Positions 56,024-64,000 of a stretch of DNA of 64,000 nucleotides are shown one piece after another; within the stretch, counting starts at the first letter, position 1, and each line of letters opens with the position of its first letter. This DNA is from Micromonospora pallida (lineage in GTDB: Bacteria; Actinomycetota; Actinomycetes; Mycobacteriales; Micromonosporaceae). The stretch is taken from contig NZ_FMHW01000002.1 in NCBI RefSeq assembly GCF_900090325.1, forward strand, positions 6,325,001 through 6,389,000, read 5' to 3'. The notes below the pieces were generated by a model that saw only the letters and a program-made list of their open reading frames with translations, was not told the origin of the DNA and ran no database searches. A program made the position numbers and the translations under genes.

Positions 56024-56381
56024 CCGGCCGCCATCGCCAGGACCAGGAGCGCAAGACTGCCGGCAAGGACTGGCAATCGCTCGGCCTGGTCTTCGCCAGC
56101 ACTCTCGGTACTGCCCTCGACGCGGCCAACGTCCGCCGGGCTTTCCGCCGAGTCGTCACCCTCGCCGGCCTCGACTCGGCCGCCTGGACACGTTGGGAGC
56201 TACGGCACAGCTTCGTCTTCCTGCTCTCCGACAGCGGGTGAGCCTGGAAGACATCGCCGACCTGTGCGGCCACTTCGGGACGACCGTCACTGAGAAGGTC
56301 TACCGCCGCCAGCTCCGGCCGGTACTGCTCCAAGGCGCGGCAGTCATGGATCGCATCTTCGCGTCGACCGCTGAGGCGTAG
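56024..56381 (+). pseudogene. tyrosine recombinase C-terminal remnant, frame broken
   Basis: Homology to the end of an actinomycete integrase: DWQSLGLVFASTLGTALDAA, NVRRAFRRVVTLAGLD, WELRHSFVFLLSDSG (the R of the RHxxY set), then in the next frame VSLEDIADLCGHFGTTVTEK and VYRRQLRPVLLQGAAVMDRI (catalytic Tyr). The frame changes at the G-run 56236-56238; one more base joins SDSG with VSLEDI. The N-terminal two thirds of the gene are absent. It faces the 3' end of tRNA-Pro(CGG), 65 bp away. Confidence 0.85.
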
Positions 56382-56409
56382 TCACTCAGTTGGTCACCCG
56401 GGAAGCACT

Positions 56410-56442
56410 AGAGGGCACATCCTTCGATAGGATGTGCCCTCT
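56410..56442 (-). terminator. terminator of tRNA-Pro(CGG)
   Basis: A perfect 13-bp stem AGAGGGCACATCC (56410-56422) with its complement (56430-56442) and loop TTCGATA, located just after the tRNA on the minus strand. It also lies between the tRNA and the integrase remnant. Confidence 0.85.
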
Positions 56443-56446
56443 TACC

Positions 56447-56523
<77 letters not shown>

Positions 56524-56611
56524 AGGCGTGCGGACAAATACTAGCCCACCCGCCCCGGGGGTCAAACTCGGTACCCCCGCCCCGGACGCGGCGGCCGGCA
56601 CCGGGACCGAG

Positions 56612-57504
56612 TCAGCGGGGGATCAGGGTGAGGATGCTCGCCTCCGGGCGACAGGCGAACCGGACCGGAGCGGTCGGGTGGGTGCCGAGACCGGCCGAGA
56701 CGTGCAGCCACGAGTCGGAGCCGGGCCAGCGGTGCAGGCCCTTCGCCATGGTGCGGGGCAGCCCGCAGTTGGTCACCAGCGCCCCGACCCCCGGTACGCA
56801 GACCTGTCCGCCGTGGGTGTGCCCGGCCAGCATCAGGTCGAAGCCGTCGGCGGCCATCTCGTCCAGCACCCGGGGCTCGGGGAGTGGGTCAGGCCGAGGG
56901 AGAGGTCGGCCGCGTCGCTGACCGTTCCGGCCACCATCGAGTAGTCGTCCCGGTCGACGTGCGGGTCGTCGACGCCGACCAGTTCGACGAGTCGGCCGCC
57001 GGCCTTGAGCGTGGTACGGGCGTTGCTCAGGTCGGCCCAGCCGGCCCCGGTGAACACCGAGCGCAGCTCCTCGTAGGGGAGCGCGACCCCCTCGACGTAC
57101 TCCCGGTCGGGCAGGAAGTAGGTGAACGGGTTCTTCCAGACCGGTCCGGTGTAGTCGTTGGAGCCGAAGACGAACGCGCCGGGGTAGTCGAGCAGTGGTT
57201 GGAGGGCACGGAGCACACCGGGCACCGCGTCGGGGTGGGCCATGTTGTCCCCGGTGACCACCACCAGGTCCGGGTCCAGGGCGGCCAGCGACGCCACCCA
57301 GCGCTGCTTGCGCTCCTGGCCGGGGGTCATGTGCAGGTCGGAGAGGTGCAGGATGCGCAGCGGTTCGGCGTCGGCCGGCAGCACCGGCACGTCGTACCGG
57401 CGGAGGGTGAACATGTTGCGCTCGACGAGCGAGGCGTACGCCAGGGTGGCCGCGCCGACAGCGGCGGTGGCGGTCGCGAGCCGGAATAAGGTGCGCTTTC
57501 GCAT
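56612..57504 (-). pseudogene. metallophosphoesterase, frame broken by one-base loss
   Basis: ATG 57504 starts a protein with an N-terminal membrane helix (MRKRTLFRLATATAAVGAAT) and calcineurin-like motifs [45 protein letters not shown]. It continues one frame over as [20 protein letters not shown] and [18 protein letters not shown]. The switch is in the G-run 56879-56882; adding a base gives 297 residues with all metal motifs. The function as a membrane-anchored phosphoesterase is intact if this is an error. It is divergent from 57530 (25 bp). Confidence 0.88.
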
Positions 57505-57529
57505 GGCGTTCAGGGTAGTTTGACCGACC

Positions 57530-57985
57530 ATGAGCACGCTTAAGGACCGCCTGACCGCCGACATGCGGGCCGCCCTGAAGGCCCGGGACGAGCTGACCAC
57601 CTCCACCCTGCGGATGGCCCTGGCGGCCGTCGGCAACGCCGAGGTCGCGGGTAAGGCCAAGCGGGAGCTCTCCGACGACGAGGTGCTCGCCGTGCTGACC
57701 AAGGAGGCGAAGAAGCGCCGCGAGGCGGCGACCGCCTTCGCCGAGGCCGGTCGGAGCGAGCAGGCCGGCAAGGAGACCGCCGAGGGCGAGGTGCTGGAGC
57801 GCTACCTGCCGAAGCAGCTCTCCGACGAGGAGTTGGCCGAGCTGGTCGCGGGGGCGCTCGCCGCGGGCGGGTTCGACGGCAAGGCCCAGATGGGCCCGGC
57901 CATGAAGGCGGCCCAGGCCGCGGTGGCCGGTCGGGCCGAGGGTGGTCGGGTCGCCGCCGAGGTACGCCGCCAGCTCGCCGTCTGA
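57530..57985 (+). CDS. GatB/YqeY domain protein
   Basis: 151 residues, matching the stand-alone YqeY family in length and content: MSTLKDRLTADMRAALKARD, STLRMALAAVGNAEVAGKAK, then the helical bundle with EGEVLERYLPKQLSDEELAE and GPAMKAAQAAVAGRAEGGRV. The fold is shared with the tail of GatB, which binds tRNA, but the role of stand-alone members is unsettled. ATG 57530. It ends at a bidirectional terminator shared with the PBP gene. Confidence 0.93.
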   Translation: MSTLKDRLTADMRAALKARDELTTSTLRMALAAVGNAEVAGKAKRELSDDEVLAVLTKEAKKRREAATAFAEAGRSEQAGKETAEGEVLERYLPKQLSDEELAELVAGALAAGGFDGKAQMGPAMKAAQAAVAGRAEGGRVAAEVRRQLAV

Positions 57986-58093
57986 CCGGTCGGCCGCTCG
58001 CCCCACGGGCGGCTCCAGTCGACGCCGTCGCGTCCGGTACCGGCGACTACGGCCGGCACGCCGCCGTCCCTGAGCGACGGAACCCCGAAACGG

Positions 58094-58139
58094 ACGAGGG
58101 CCCCTGCGGTCGCCGGTGGGCGACGGCAGGGGCCCTCGT
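58094..58139. terminator. bidirectional terminator between yqeY-like and PBP genes
   Basis: Perfect 14-bp arms ACGAGGGCCCCTGC (58094-58107) and complement (58126-58139), with an inner GTCGCC/GGCGAC stem. It sits between convergent genes, 15 nt beyond the PBP stop. Confidence 0.88.
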
Positions 58140-58153
58140 GGTGTTCGGACCGG

Positions 58154-60589
58154 TCAGCCGTTGGGCCGGGGCGGGCGGCCGGGCTGGTTGCCGCCGTTGT
58201 TACCGCCGGAGTTGCCCGGCTCGCTGCCACCGTTGCCGTCGCTGAGCTGGATGGTGACCACGCCGCCCTTGATCGTGCGCCCCTCCGGGCTGGTGCCGGC
58301 GACACTCCCCGCCGGGCAGCTCGAGGAGACCCGGACGTCGCTGACCACGACCTCGAAGCCGGCACCCTTCAGGCGGTTGCGGGCGGTGTCGACCGACTCG
58401 CACCGGACGCGGGGGATGTTGCGCTGGTCACCCGTGACGATCTTGCCGCTCGGCGGGGTGAAGTTGATCCGCTCCTTGCCCTTCATGGCGTCCCGCAGCG
58501 TCTCGTACACCGGCGGGTTGATGCCGTCCCGCTCCTTGTGCTTCATCTTGACGTTGGTCTGCGGCCAGTCCGGGTCGGCCATGATTCCGGCCACCGCGTA
58601 CTGCTTGGTCATCACGACCAGCGAGGCGGTCTTCTCCGAGTCGGTGGTGCCGGACTTGCCGGCCACCGGCGCGTTGACGATGCCCTTGACGTAAGGGGCC
58701 GTGGCGCCCCGGCAGCGGGAGATGGAGGAACGGTCACCGACCGGGCAGCGGGCGGCGTCCACGGCGGCCCGGGCCACCTCGGTGCTGATCCGCTGCTCGC
58801 AGCGCGGGTTGGCGACGTCCAGGGTCTTGCCGTCCGGGCCGGTGATCTTCTGCACCGGGATCGGCTCGCAGTACTTGCCGTCCGCGGCGAGAGTCGCGTA
58901 CGCGTTGGCCAGGTCCAGCGGGGTGGTCTGCGAGACGCCCAGGGTGAACGCACCCCACTGGTTCGCGGCCTGGTCGGTGGCGGCGAACTTGATGTCGTTG
59001 CTGGCCCGGAAGGTGATGCCGAGCTTCTGCGCCGCCTTGACCACGTTCTTCGCGCCGACCTGCTGCTGGAGCGGGACGAAGAAGGTGTTCACCGAGCTAC
59101 CGAAGGCGCTCCACATGTTGTGCGGGCCGACCATGCTGTCGTTGGCGTTGGTGGGGCAGTAGAAGTGCGTCCCCGCGCAGGCGGCCCTGGATCCCCGCTC
59201 CACGATGTACTCGGACTTGAACTGCTTCGGCGAGTTGATCGTGTACTGGAGCGGGATTCCCTTCTCCAGCGCGGCCACGATGGTGAAGATCTTGAACGTC
59301 GAGCCGGCCTGGTAGCCGGTGATGCCGTCGCCACCGCTGAGCAGCGGGTTCACCGTGTTCGGGTAGTTGCCGAGCTTCTTGTTCTTCTTCCGCTGCACCG
59401 GGTCGCTGTGCGGTTTGTTCTGCGGGTTGTCTGGGTTGTCCAGCTTGTAGTTCCGGTTCACCGACAGCGCCCGGACCCGGCCGCTGCCCGGCTCCACCAC
59501 GGCCACCATCGCGGCTTCCTTGCTGTTCACCGACTTGGCCTTACGGACCGCCTTGTCCCCACCCTGCTGCGCCTGCACGTCGAGGGTGGTGACGATGTTG
59601 TAGCCGCCGCTCTTGAGCCGCCGCTCCCGGTCGTACGTGGTGGAGCCGAACTCCTCCTGCTGGAGCCACCAACGGTAGAAGTAGTCGCAGAAGAAGCCCC
59701 ACTTGTTGTCCCGGGTCTGCACGCAGCCGTTCGGCGCCCGCTTGCCCTTGACCGTCAGCTTGACCGCCTTGGCCTTCTCGCCGTCCTCCTTGGAGATGGC
59801 GCCGATGTCCACCATGTTGTTGATCACATAGTTGCGGCGGTCGACGGCGAGCGGGTAGCCGCTCTTGGTGGTCGGGTCGAAGCTGGTCGGCGCCTTCACC
59901 ATGCCGGCGAGCATGGCGGCCTCGTCGATGGTGAGCTTGCTCGGCGTCTTGCTGAAGTAGACCTGGCTGGCGGCGAAGATGCCGTACGCGCCGTTGCCGA
60001 AGGCGGCGATGTTGAGGTAGCGCTCCATGATCTCGTCCTTGGAGAACTTCTTCTCCACCTGGACGGCGTACTGCATCTCGCGGACCTTGCGGGCGGTGGT
60101 GTCCTCGGTCGCGGCCACCACGTCGGCCGGGTGGCTCGCCGAGTACGCGATGGCGAGCCGGACGTACTGCATGGTCAGCGTCGAGGCGCCCTGCTGGGAG
60201 GCCGCGCCGGAGCTGTTGTTGACGAACGCCCGGGCGACGCCCTTGAAGTCGACGCCGTTGTGCTTGTAGAAGTCGTGGTCCTCGGCGGCGACGATGGCCT
60301 GCCGCATGACCGGGGCGACGTCCTTGAGCTTCACGTCGCGGCGGTTCTCGTCGTACATGGTCGCCAGCGGGGTCTTGCTGTCCGAGGCGTACAGGTAGCT
60401 GATCTGCGGGGCCCGCTTGACGGTGAGGTCCGGCGGCAGCTTGCCGAGGGTCTCGGCGCCCGCCTTGGCGGCCAGCCCGGACATCGCCACCGCCGGGAAC
60501 GCGGCGGCGGCCACCACCACCCCGGCCAGCAGGCCGCAGATCAGTAGCGATGCGGCGTTGGTAAGCAAATTGTGGTCACGTTTCCGCAT
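58154..60589 (-). CDS. ponA2: class A penicillin-binding protein (PonA2 type) with C-terminal PASTA domain
   Basis: 811 residues. A membrane helix near residue 25 precedes the GT51 glycosyltransferase domain (IVAAEDHDFYKHNGVDFKGV, QGASTLTMQYVRLAIA, AMLAGMVKAPTSFDP). The transpeptidase domain follows: SxxK in QAGSTFKIF, SxN in SSVNTFF, KSGTT as the KTG triad. A PASTA domain (CESVDTARNRLKGAGFEVVV) and a Gly/Asn/Pro tail end the protein. It makes and cross-links peptidoglycan outside the membrane. ATG 60589 has GAGGTG upstream. Divergent whiB4/wblA linkage matches ponA2-whiB4 synteny in Mycobacterium. Confidence 0.96.
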   Translation of the reverse strand: MRKRDHNLLTNAASLLICGLLAGVVVAAAAFPAVAMSGLAAKAGAETLGKLPPDLTVKRAPQISYLYASDSKTPLATMYDENRRDVKLKDVAPVMRQAIVAAEDHDFYKHNGVDFKGVARAFVNNSSGAASQQGASTLTMQYVRLAIAYSASHPADVVAATEDTTARKVREMQYAVQVEKKFSKDEIMERYLNIAAFGNGAYGIFAASQVYFSKTPSKLTIDEAAMLAGMVKAPTSFDPTTKSGYPLAVDRRNYVINNMVDIGAISKEDGEKAKAVKLTVKGKRAPNGCVQTRDNKWGFFCDYFYRWWLQQEEFGSTTYDRERRLKSGGYNIVTTLDVQAQQGGDKAVRKAKSVNSKEAAMVAVVEPGSGRVRALSVNRNYKLDNPDNPQNKPHSDPVQRKKNKKLGNYPNTVNPLLSGGDGITGYQAGSTFKIFTIVAALEKGIPLQYTINSPKQFKSEYIVERGSRAACAGTHFYCPTNANDSMVGPHNMWSAFGSSVNTFFVPLQQQVGAKNVVKAAQKLGITFRASNDIKFAATDQAANQWGAFTLGVSQTTPLDLANAYATLAADGKYCEPIPVQKITGPDGKTLDVANPRCEQRISTEVARAAVDAARCPVGDRSSISRCRGATAPYVKGIVNAPVAGKSGTTDSEKTASLVVMTKQYAVAGIMADPDWPQTNVKMKHKERDGINPPVYETLRDAMKGKERINFTPPSGKIVTGDQRNIPRVRCESVDTARNRLKGAGFEVVVSDVRVSSSCPAGSVAGTSPEGRTIKGGVVTIQLSDGNGGSEPGNSGGNNGGNQPGRPPRPNG

Positions 60590-60825
60590 CCAGGTCACCT
60601 CGACAGCGTACGCGAGTAGGGAGTGGGCGGCTTCGGGGCAGGTTTCCCCCATTTCCCGCGAGCGCCACCCTCGTTGTGCTAAACGCACGACCCCCGGTGT
60701 GGGGTTGCGCGGCGCGGCGGACGAGTGTCCCCGGGAAGTGGGGGCGCCGCAGGGTTTTCACGCGGTTGGCCGGGGTATGCGGCGGGCCGTAGTCCGAGAC
60801 GCGCGTAGTGTCCGAAATGATGGAT

Positions 60826-60855
60826 TTGGCCGACAACGTTGCGTAATCGTATGAC
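60826..60855 (+). promoter_or_regulatory. candidate promoter of wblA
   Basis: TTGGCC (60826-60831) and TATGAC (60850-60855) are separated by 18 bp, giving a transcript start near 60862 and a 5' leader of about 130 nt. The 403-bp gap 60590-60992 has no other gene. It would also contain the promoter for the PBP gene on the minus strand, which I could not place. Confidence 0.45.
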
Positions 60856-60992
60856 TACGGAGCATGATGAGGGCGGCGACAGAGCCAGATGTCGTCCGTG
60901 TCGCCTTGGGGAAGGTCGGGCGCGGACGACCGGGGGGAAATCCGGCTGATCCCGCACGGAGTCGGTAGGTATGCAAGGGGGGACGTGTACAG

Positions 60993-61310
60993 ATGGGCAT
61001 GATCACTGACTGGCCGTCGTTGGCGGCGTGTCAGAACGGAGACCCGGACGCGTTGTTCGTACAGGGCGCGGAACAGAACGTGGCGAAGCGGATCTGCCGG
61101 AGCTGCCCAGTTCGGTACGAGTGCCTGGCTGACGCACTCGACAACCGCATCGAGTTCGGCGTCTGGGGCGGCATGACCGAGCGGGAACGCCGGGCGCTGT
61201 TGCGCCGGCACCCCCAGGTGACGAGCTGGCGGAAGATGTTCGAGGCCGCCATGCGGAAGAACGCCCGGGAGAAGGCGGCCAAGGACAAGATCCTGGTCAA
61301 CGCCGGCTGA
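60993..61310 (+). CDS. wblA: WhiB family iron-sulfur regulator, WblA/WhiB4 type
   Basis: 105 residues with the four cluster-binding Cys residues at 13, 35, 38 and 44 (RICRSCPVRYECLADALDNR), the WhiB signature EFGVWGGMTERERRALLRR and a basic C-terminal tail (MRKNAREKAAKDKILVNAG). WhiB proteins hold a [4Fe-4S] cluster and bind SigA to adjust transcription to redox state. Neighbours (ponA2 and two ArsA-like ATPases) match whiB4 in Mycobacterium and wblA in Streptomyces, where wblA represses antibiotic production and affects sporulation. This assignment therefore rests on synteny as well as sequence. Confidence 0.93.
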   Translation: MGMITDWPSLAACQNGDPDALFVQGAEQNVAKRICRSCPVRYECLADALDNRIEFGVWGGMTERERRALLRRHPQVTSWRKMFEAAMRKNAREKAAKDKILVNAG

Positions 61311-61369
61311 CCAGCCCGCACCTGGCCGGCTGACCGGTCCGCACCTGGCCGGTGGGGCATCCGCCGCCG

Positions 61370-62512
61370 TCAGGAGCGGCTGATCGCCGCGCCGATCGTC
61401 CGCAGCCCGTCGACGTCGTGCACGTCGGCGGGCTGCGCCGTCACCGACACCATCGGCACCGCCGGGAACGCCGCCGTGAAGGACGCCGCCACCTGCTGCT
61501 CGCGGGCCGACTGCTGGAGCAGGGCGGCGTGGGCCCGCAGCACGTCCACGGTGGTCTCGTGGCCACCCAGTTCCGCCAACCGATCCGCCGCGGCGATGCT
61601 CTCCACCGCGTCCGGGGTCGCCACCGCAGGCCGGTGCACCCGGTTGAGCACCAGTCCGGCCAGGGGCATCCGCTCCTCCCGCAGCCGGCCGGCGAAGTAC
61701 GCGGCCTCCCGGACCGCGTCCGGTTCCGGTGCCGCGACCAGCAGGAACGCCGTCTCCCGCGCCTGCAGGATCCGGTACGTCTGTTCCGCACGCTGCCGGA
61801 AGCCCCCGAACATCGAGTCCAGCGCCGCGACGAACCCGGACAGGTCGGTCAGCAGTTGCGCGCCGATCACCTTCTGCACGATCTTTGAGAACACCCCGAA
61901 CGAGGCGGTGACCAGGCTGAACATGCTTCGCCCCCCGCTGCGGGCCGGGGCCAGCAGCATACGGAGCATCCGCCCGTCGAGGAAGCGGGAGAGCCGGGCC
62001 GGCGCGTCGAGGAAGTCCAGTGCCGAGCGGGAGGGTGGGGTGTCCACCACGATCAGGTCCCACTCGCCCCGGGCGTGGAGCTGACCGAGCTTCTCCATTG
62101 CCATGTACTCCTGCGTACCGGCGAAGGTCGAACTCATCGCCTGGTAGAAGGGGTTGGCGAAGATCTCCGCCGCCCTCGCCGGATCGGTGTGCTGGAGCAC
62201 CACGTCGTCGAAGGTCCGCTTCATGTCCAGCATCATGGCGTGCAGCTCGCCGTCGCCGTCGATCCCCTTGACCCGGCGGGGCGTGTTGTCCAGCTCGGTC
62301 AGGCCGAGGGACTGGGCGAGCCGGCGGGCCGGGTCGATGGTGAGCACCACCGTACGCCGGCCGTGATGTTCTGCGGCGCGCAGCGCGAGCGCGGCGGCGG
62401 TGGTGGTCTTCCCCACCCCGCCCGCACCACAGCAGACGACGATCCGCACGCCGGGGTCGGCAAGGATCTGGTCGACGTCCAGCAGCGGCGCTGCGTCTTC
62501 GGAAGGCACCAA
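61370..62512 (-). CDS. ArsA-like ATPase (second of a pair)
   Basis: 380 residues. Deviant Walker A CCGAGGVGKTTTAAALALRA, switch I TIDPARRLAQSLGL, switch II VVDTPPSRSALDFLD. The protein resembles the Rv3680-type ArsA/GET3 family. The actinobacterial pair adjoining whiB4 lacks arsenic-specific Cys residues. In Mycobacterium it has been linked to protection against toxic metabolites and to membrane integrity. It is cytoplasmic and follows the other ATPase gene by 54 bp, so the two form an operon convergent with wblA. Confidence 0.93.
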   Translation of the reverse strand: MVPSEDAAPLLDVDQILADPGVRIVVCCGAGGVGKTTTAAALALRAAEHHGRRTVVLTIDPARRLAQSLGLTELDNTPRRVKGIDGDGELHAMMLDMKRTFDDVVLQHTDPARAAEIFANPFYQAMSSTFAGTQEYMAMEKLGQLHARGEWDLIVVDTPPSRSALDFLDAPARLSRFLDGRMLRMLLAPARSGGRSMFSLVTASFGVFSKIVQKVIGAQLLTDLSGFVAALDSMFGGFRQRAEQTYRILQARETAFLLVAAPEPDAVREAAYFAGRLREERMPLAGLVLNRVHRPAVATPDAVESIAAADRLAELGGHETTVDVLRAHAALLQQSAREQQVAASFTAAFPAVPMVSVTAQPADVHDVDGLRTIGAAISRS

Positions 62513-62566
62513 TCGAGCGTATCGGGCTCGTGCGGCTCCCCGCGCCGTGCTGGCCCCAGGTGTGAG

Positions 62567-63544
62567 TCAGTCCGCCCGGACGAGCGCGGCGGCCAGGGTG
62601 ACCAGGCCGTCCCGGTCCACCCCGGCCGGGAGCAGCGGCAGCTCGACCAGCGGCCGGCCGGCCTCGGCCAGCTCCGCGCGCAGCGTCTCCTCCAACTCCC
62701 GCCGGACGGTCTGGTCGACCGCCTCCGCGTGCAGCCCGGCCACGGTGTCCCGGTCGGCCGGAAGCCCGGCGGCGAGCAGCCCACGGCGCAACTCGGCGTG
62801 GCTGGTGGCTCGTCCGGCGGGCAGCGGTGGGCGGGTGCCGTTGACGATGATCCGCCCGACCGGGAAACCGAACGCGGTCAGCTCGGTGACCGCGTCCAGC
62901 GTCTCCTGGACCGGCATCTCCTCGAGGAGGGTGACCACGTGCACCGCGGTCATCGGGGAGCGCAGCAGGGCGGCCACCCCCTCGCTCTGGGTCTTGATCG
63001 GCCCGACCTTCGCCAGCCTGGCGGTCTCCGCGGTCACGTTCAGGAACCGGCCGACCCGGCCGGTCGGCGGGGCGTCCAGCACCACCGCGTCGTACACCCG
63101 GCGCTGCCCGTCGGTACGGGTGGTCGCCTCCTTGACCTTGCCGGTCAGCAGGACGTCGCGTACGCCGGGGGCGATGGTGGAGGCGAAGTCGATCGCGCCC
63201 AGCTTGCGTAGTGCCCGGCCGGCGGCACCGAGCTTGTAGAACATGTCGAGGTACTCCAGCAGCGCCGCCTCGGCGTCCACCGCGAGTGCCCGGACCTCTC
63301 CGCCGCCCGGCGCGTCGGTCAGGTGCCGCTCCTCGTACGGCAACGGGTCGGTGCCGAAGAGCTGCGCGATGCCCTGCCGGCCCTCCACCTCGACCAGCAG
63401 CGTGCGCCGGCCACCGGCGGCCAGGGCCAGGGCCAGCGCCGCCGCGACGCTGGTCTTGCCTGTGCCGCCCTTGCCGGTCACCACATGGAGACGGGCCGGC
63501 CATCCGGGGCGGGCCGGCTCGACCGGCTGCTCAGCTGCTCGCAC
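62567..63544 (-). CDS. ArsA-like ATPase (first of a pair)
   Basis: 325 residues. Walker A VVTGKGGTGKTSVAAALALA has the signature Lys of ArsA/MinD-type ATPases. It also has VEVEGRQGIAQLFG and switch II VVLDAPPTGRVGRFL. This is the Rv3679-type partner. The pair probably forms a heterodimer or higher complex like the two halves of ArsA. Its start, MRAAEQPVEPARPG, precedes the first strand by 15 residues. It lies 26 bp from the membrane protein gene upstream. Confidence 0.93.
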   Translation of the reverse strand: MRAAEQPVEPARPGWPARLHVVTGKGGTGKTSVAAALALALAAGGRRTLLVEVEGRQGIAQLFGTDPLPYEERHLTDAPGGGEVRALAVDAEAALLEYLDMFYKLGAAGRALRKLGAIDFASTIAPGVRDVLLTGKVKEATTRTDGQRRVYDAVVLDAPPTGRVGRFLNVTAETARLAKVGPIKTQSEGVAALLRSPMTAVHVVTLLEEMPVQETLDAVTELTAFGFPVGRIIVNGTRPPLPAGRATSHAELRRGLLAAGLPADRDTVAGLHAEAVDQTVRRELEETLRAELAEAGRPLVELPLLPAGVDRDGLVTLAAALVRAD

Positions 63545-63570
63545 CAGTCGAGCCTAACCAGCCTCCGGAC

Positions 63571-64000
63571 TCAGCCGACCTCGCAGACCCACCAGCCGGT
63601 GTCGCGGATTACGGTGAAGCGCAGCTCCTGATCGGCGGTCTTCTCGTCGGTGGTGGTCACGGTGAGCTTCGTGGAGACGGTGGCCCGCTCGTCGGTCTGG
63701 TCGTCCACCTTCGGCTCGGTCCACCGGAACCGGGGCGCCTCGTGCTCGGCGACGTACTTCTGCACCTCGGCCACCTTGGCGGCGATCTTCTCCTGGTCGC
63801 GGGACGAGGAGCAGGTCAGTTCGGAGGCCCGAACGGCGTTGCGGTCCTGGTAGACGGCGGTGAGGAACTCCTGCACCGCAGTGGTCGGCTCGGCCGCGCC
63901 CTCGCTGGGCCCGGTGTCGCGCAGCAGGAAGAAGGCGGCCGCGCCACCGCCGCCGCAGAGCAGCAGGGCGACCACCAGGGCGATCGAGGCGATCAGCAGG
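63571..64000 (-). CDS. membrane-anchored protein with extracytoplasmic domain, partial
   Basis: About 143 C-terminal residues are visible, and the start is beyond the window. A membrane helix (LIASIALVVALLLCGGGGAA) is followed by a domain of about 110 residues: AVQEFLTAVYQDRNAVRASE with ELTCSS, later TVSTKLTVTTTDEKTADQEL and a final TGWWVCEVG. Two Cys residues likely form a disulfide. This is typical of DUF4878-like or NTF2-like anchored proteins with mixed alpha/beta fold. Function unknown. Confidence 0.8.
   Translation of the reverse strand, partial: LLIASIALVVALLLCGGGGAAAFFLLRDTGPSEGAAEPTTAVQEFLTAVYQDRNAVRASELTCSSSRDQEKIAAKVAEVQKYVAEHEAPRFRWTEPKVDDQTDERATVSTKLTVTTTDEKTADQELRFTVIRDTGWWVCEVG

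Noticed and set aside
58538..60547. Long plus-strand frame opposite the penicillin-binding protein
   Set aside because: It is an antisense shadow with low-complexity Val/Leu/Asp/Gly composition. The minus-strand PBP has all its catalytic motifs.
60855..63503. Long minus-strand frame across both ArsA-like genes
   Set aside because: It is a frame-shifted shadow of the two ATPase genes, Arg/Gly/Pro-rich with no domains. The real genes have intact Walker motifs in other frames.

Overview
The window is chromosomal DNA of a very GC-rich actinomycete, most likely a Micromonospora or close relative in the Micromonosporaceae. Supporting this are the base composition, frequent GTG starts, GTGA/ATGA gene overlaps, the SRP RNA-dnaX-ybaB-recR block, the leuA/ask-asd block, and the ponA2-whiB4/wblA-ArsA-like ATPase block that is syntenic across actinobacteria. 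The genus is inferred from gene content and style, not from a database match.

Layout. 1-9.8 kb: a DUF885 protein (cut by the edge), an EamA transporter, a PolX-like PHP enzyme, a secreted GH81 beta-1,3-glucanase with a LacI-type operator, an M23 lipoprotein, tadA with its partner, deoD and tRNA-Ser(CGA). 9.8-18.3 kb: hypothetical genes, a secreted propeller protein, a P450, an epimerase and a divergent TetR/DUF418 pair. 18.3-23.5 kb: accessory DNA. A small regulator module (AlpA-like, DivIVA-like, XRE-TPR) is bracketed by two related long palindromes. Next to it are the remains of an integrative element between a 103-bp direct repeat of the 3' part of tRNA-Ser(GGA). 23.6-34.6 kb: SRP RNA, dnaX, ybaB, recR and a five-gene peptide/opine-type ABC importer. 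34.8-43.1 kb: an HNH nuclease lipoprotein, an MFS pump, leuA with a candidate leucine attenuator, and ask-asd with an internal start for the aspartokinase beta subunit. 43.2-49.4 kb: a GAF-GGDEF protein, a hydrolase, a secreted 5'-nucleotidase and a lipoprotein. 49.5-53.1 kb: a compact cluster with a YbaB-like protein, WXG100-like proteins and an ATP-grasp protein. 53.1-56.5 kb: decaying genes, including a tyrosine recombinase remnant facing tRNA-Pro(CGG). 56.6-64 kb: a metallophosphoesterase, a GatB/YqeY protein, a class A penicillin-binding protein, WblA/WhiB4, two ArsA-like ATPases and a partial membrane protein.

Two themes cut across the annotation. First, five otherwise convincing coding regions are broken by an apparent loss of one base in a short G or C run, and a sixth is doubtful. 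Each of the five is restored by adding one base, so sequence error must be considered before calling them pseudogenes. Second, a palindromic intergenic element occurs three times, always between convergent genes. No CRISPR array, rRNA operon, biosynthetic megacluster or complete insertion sequence was seen.
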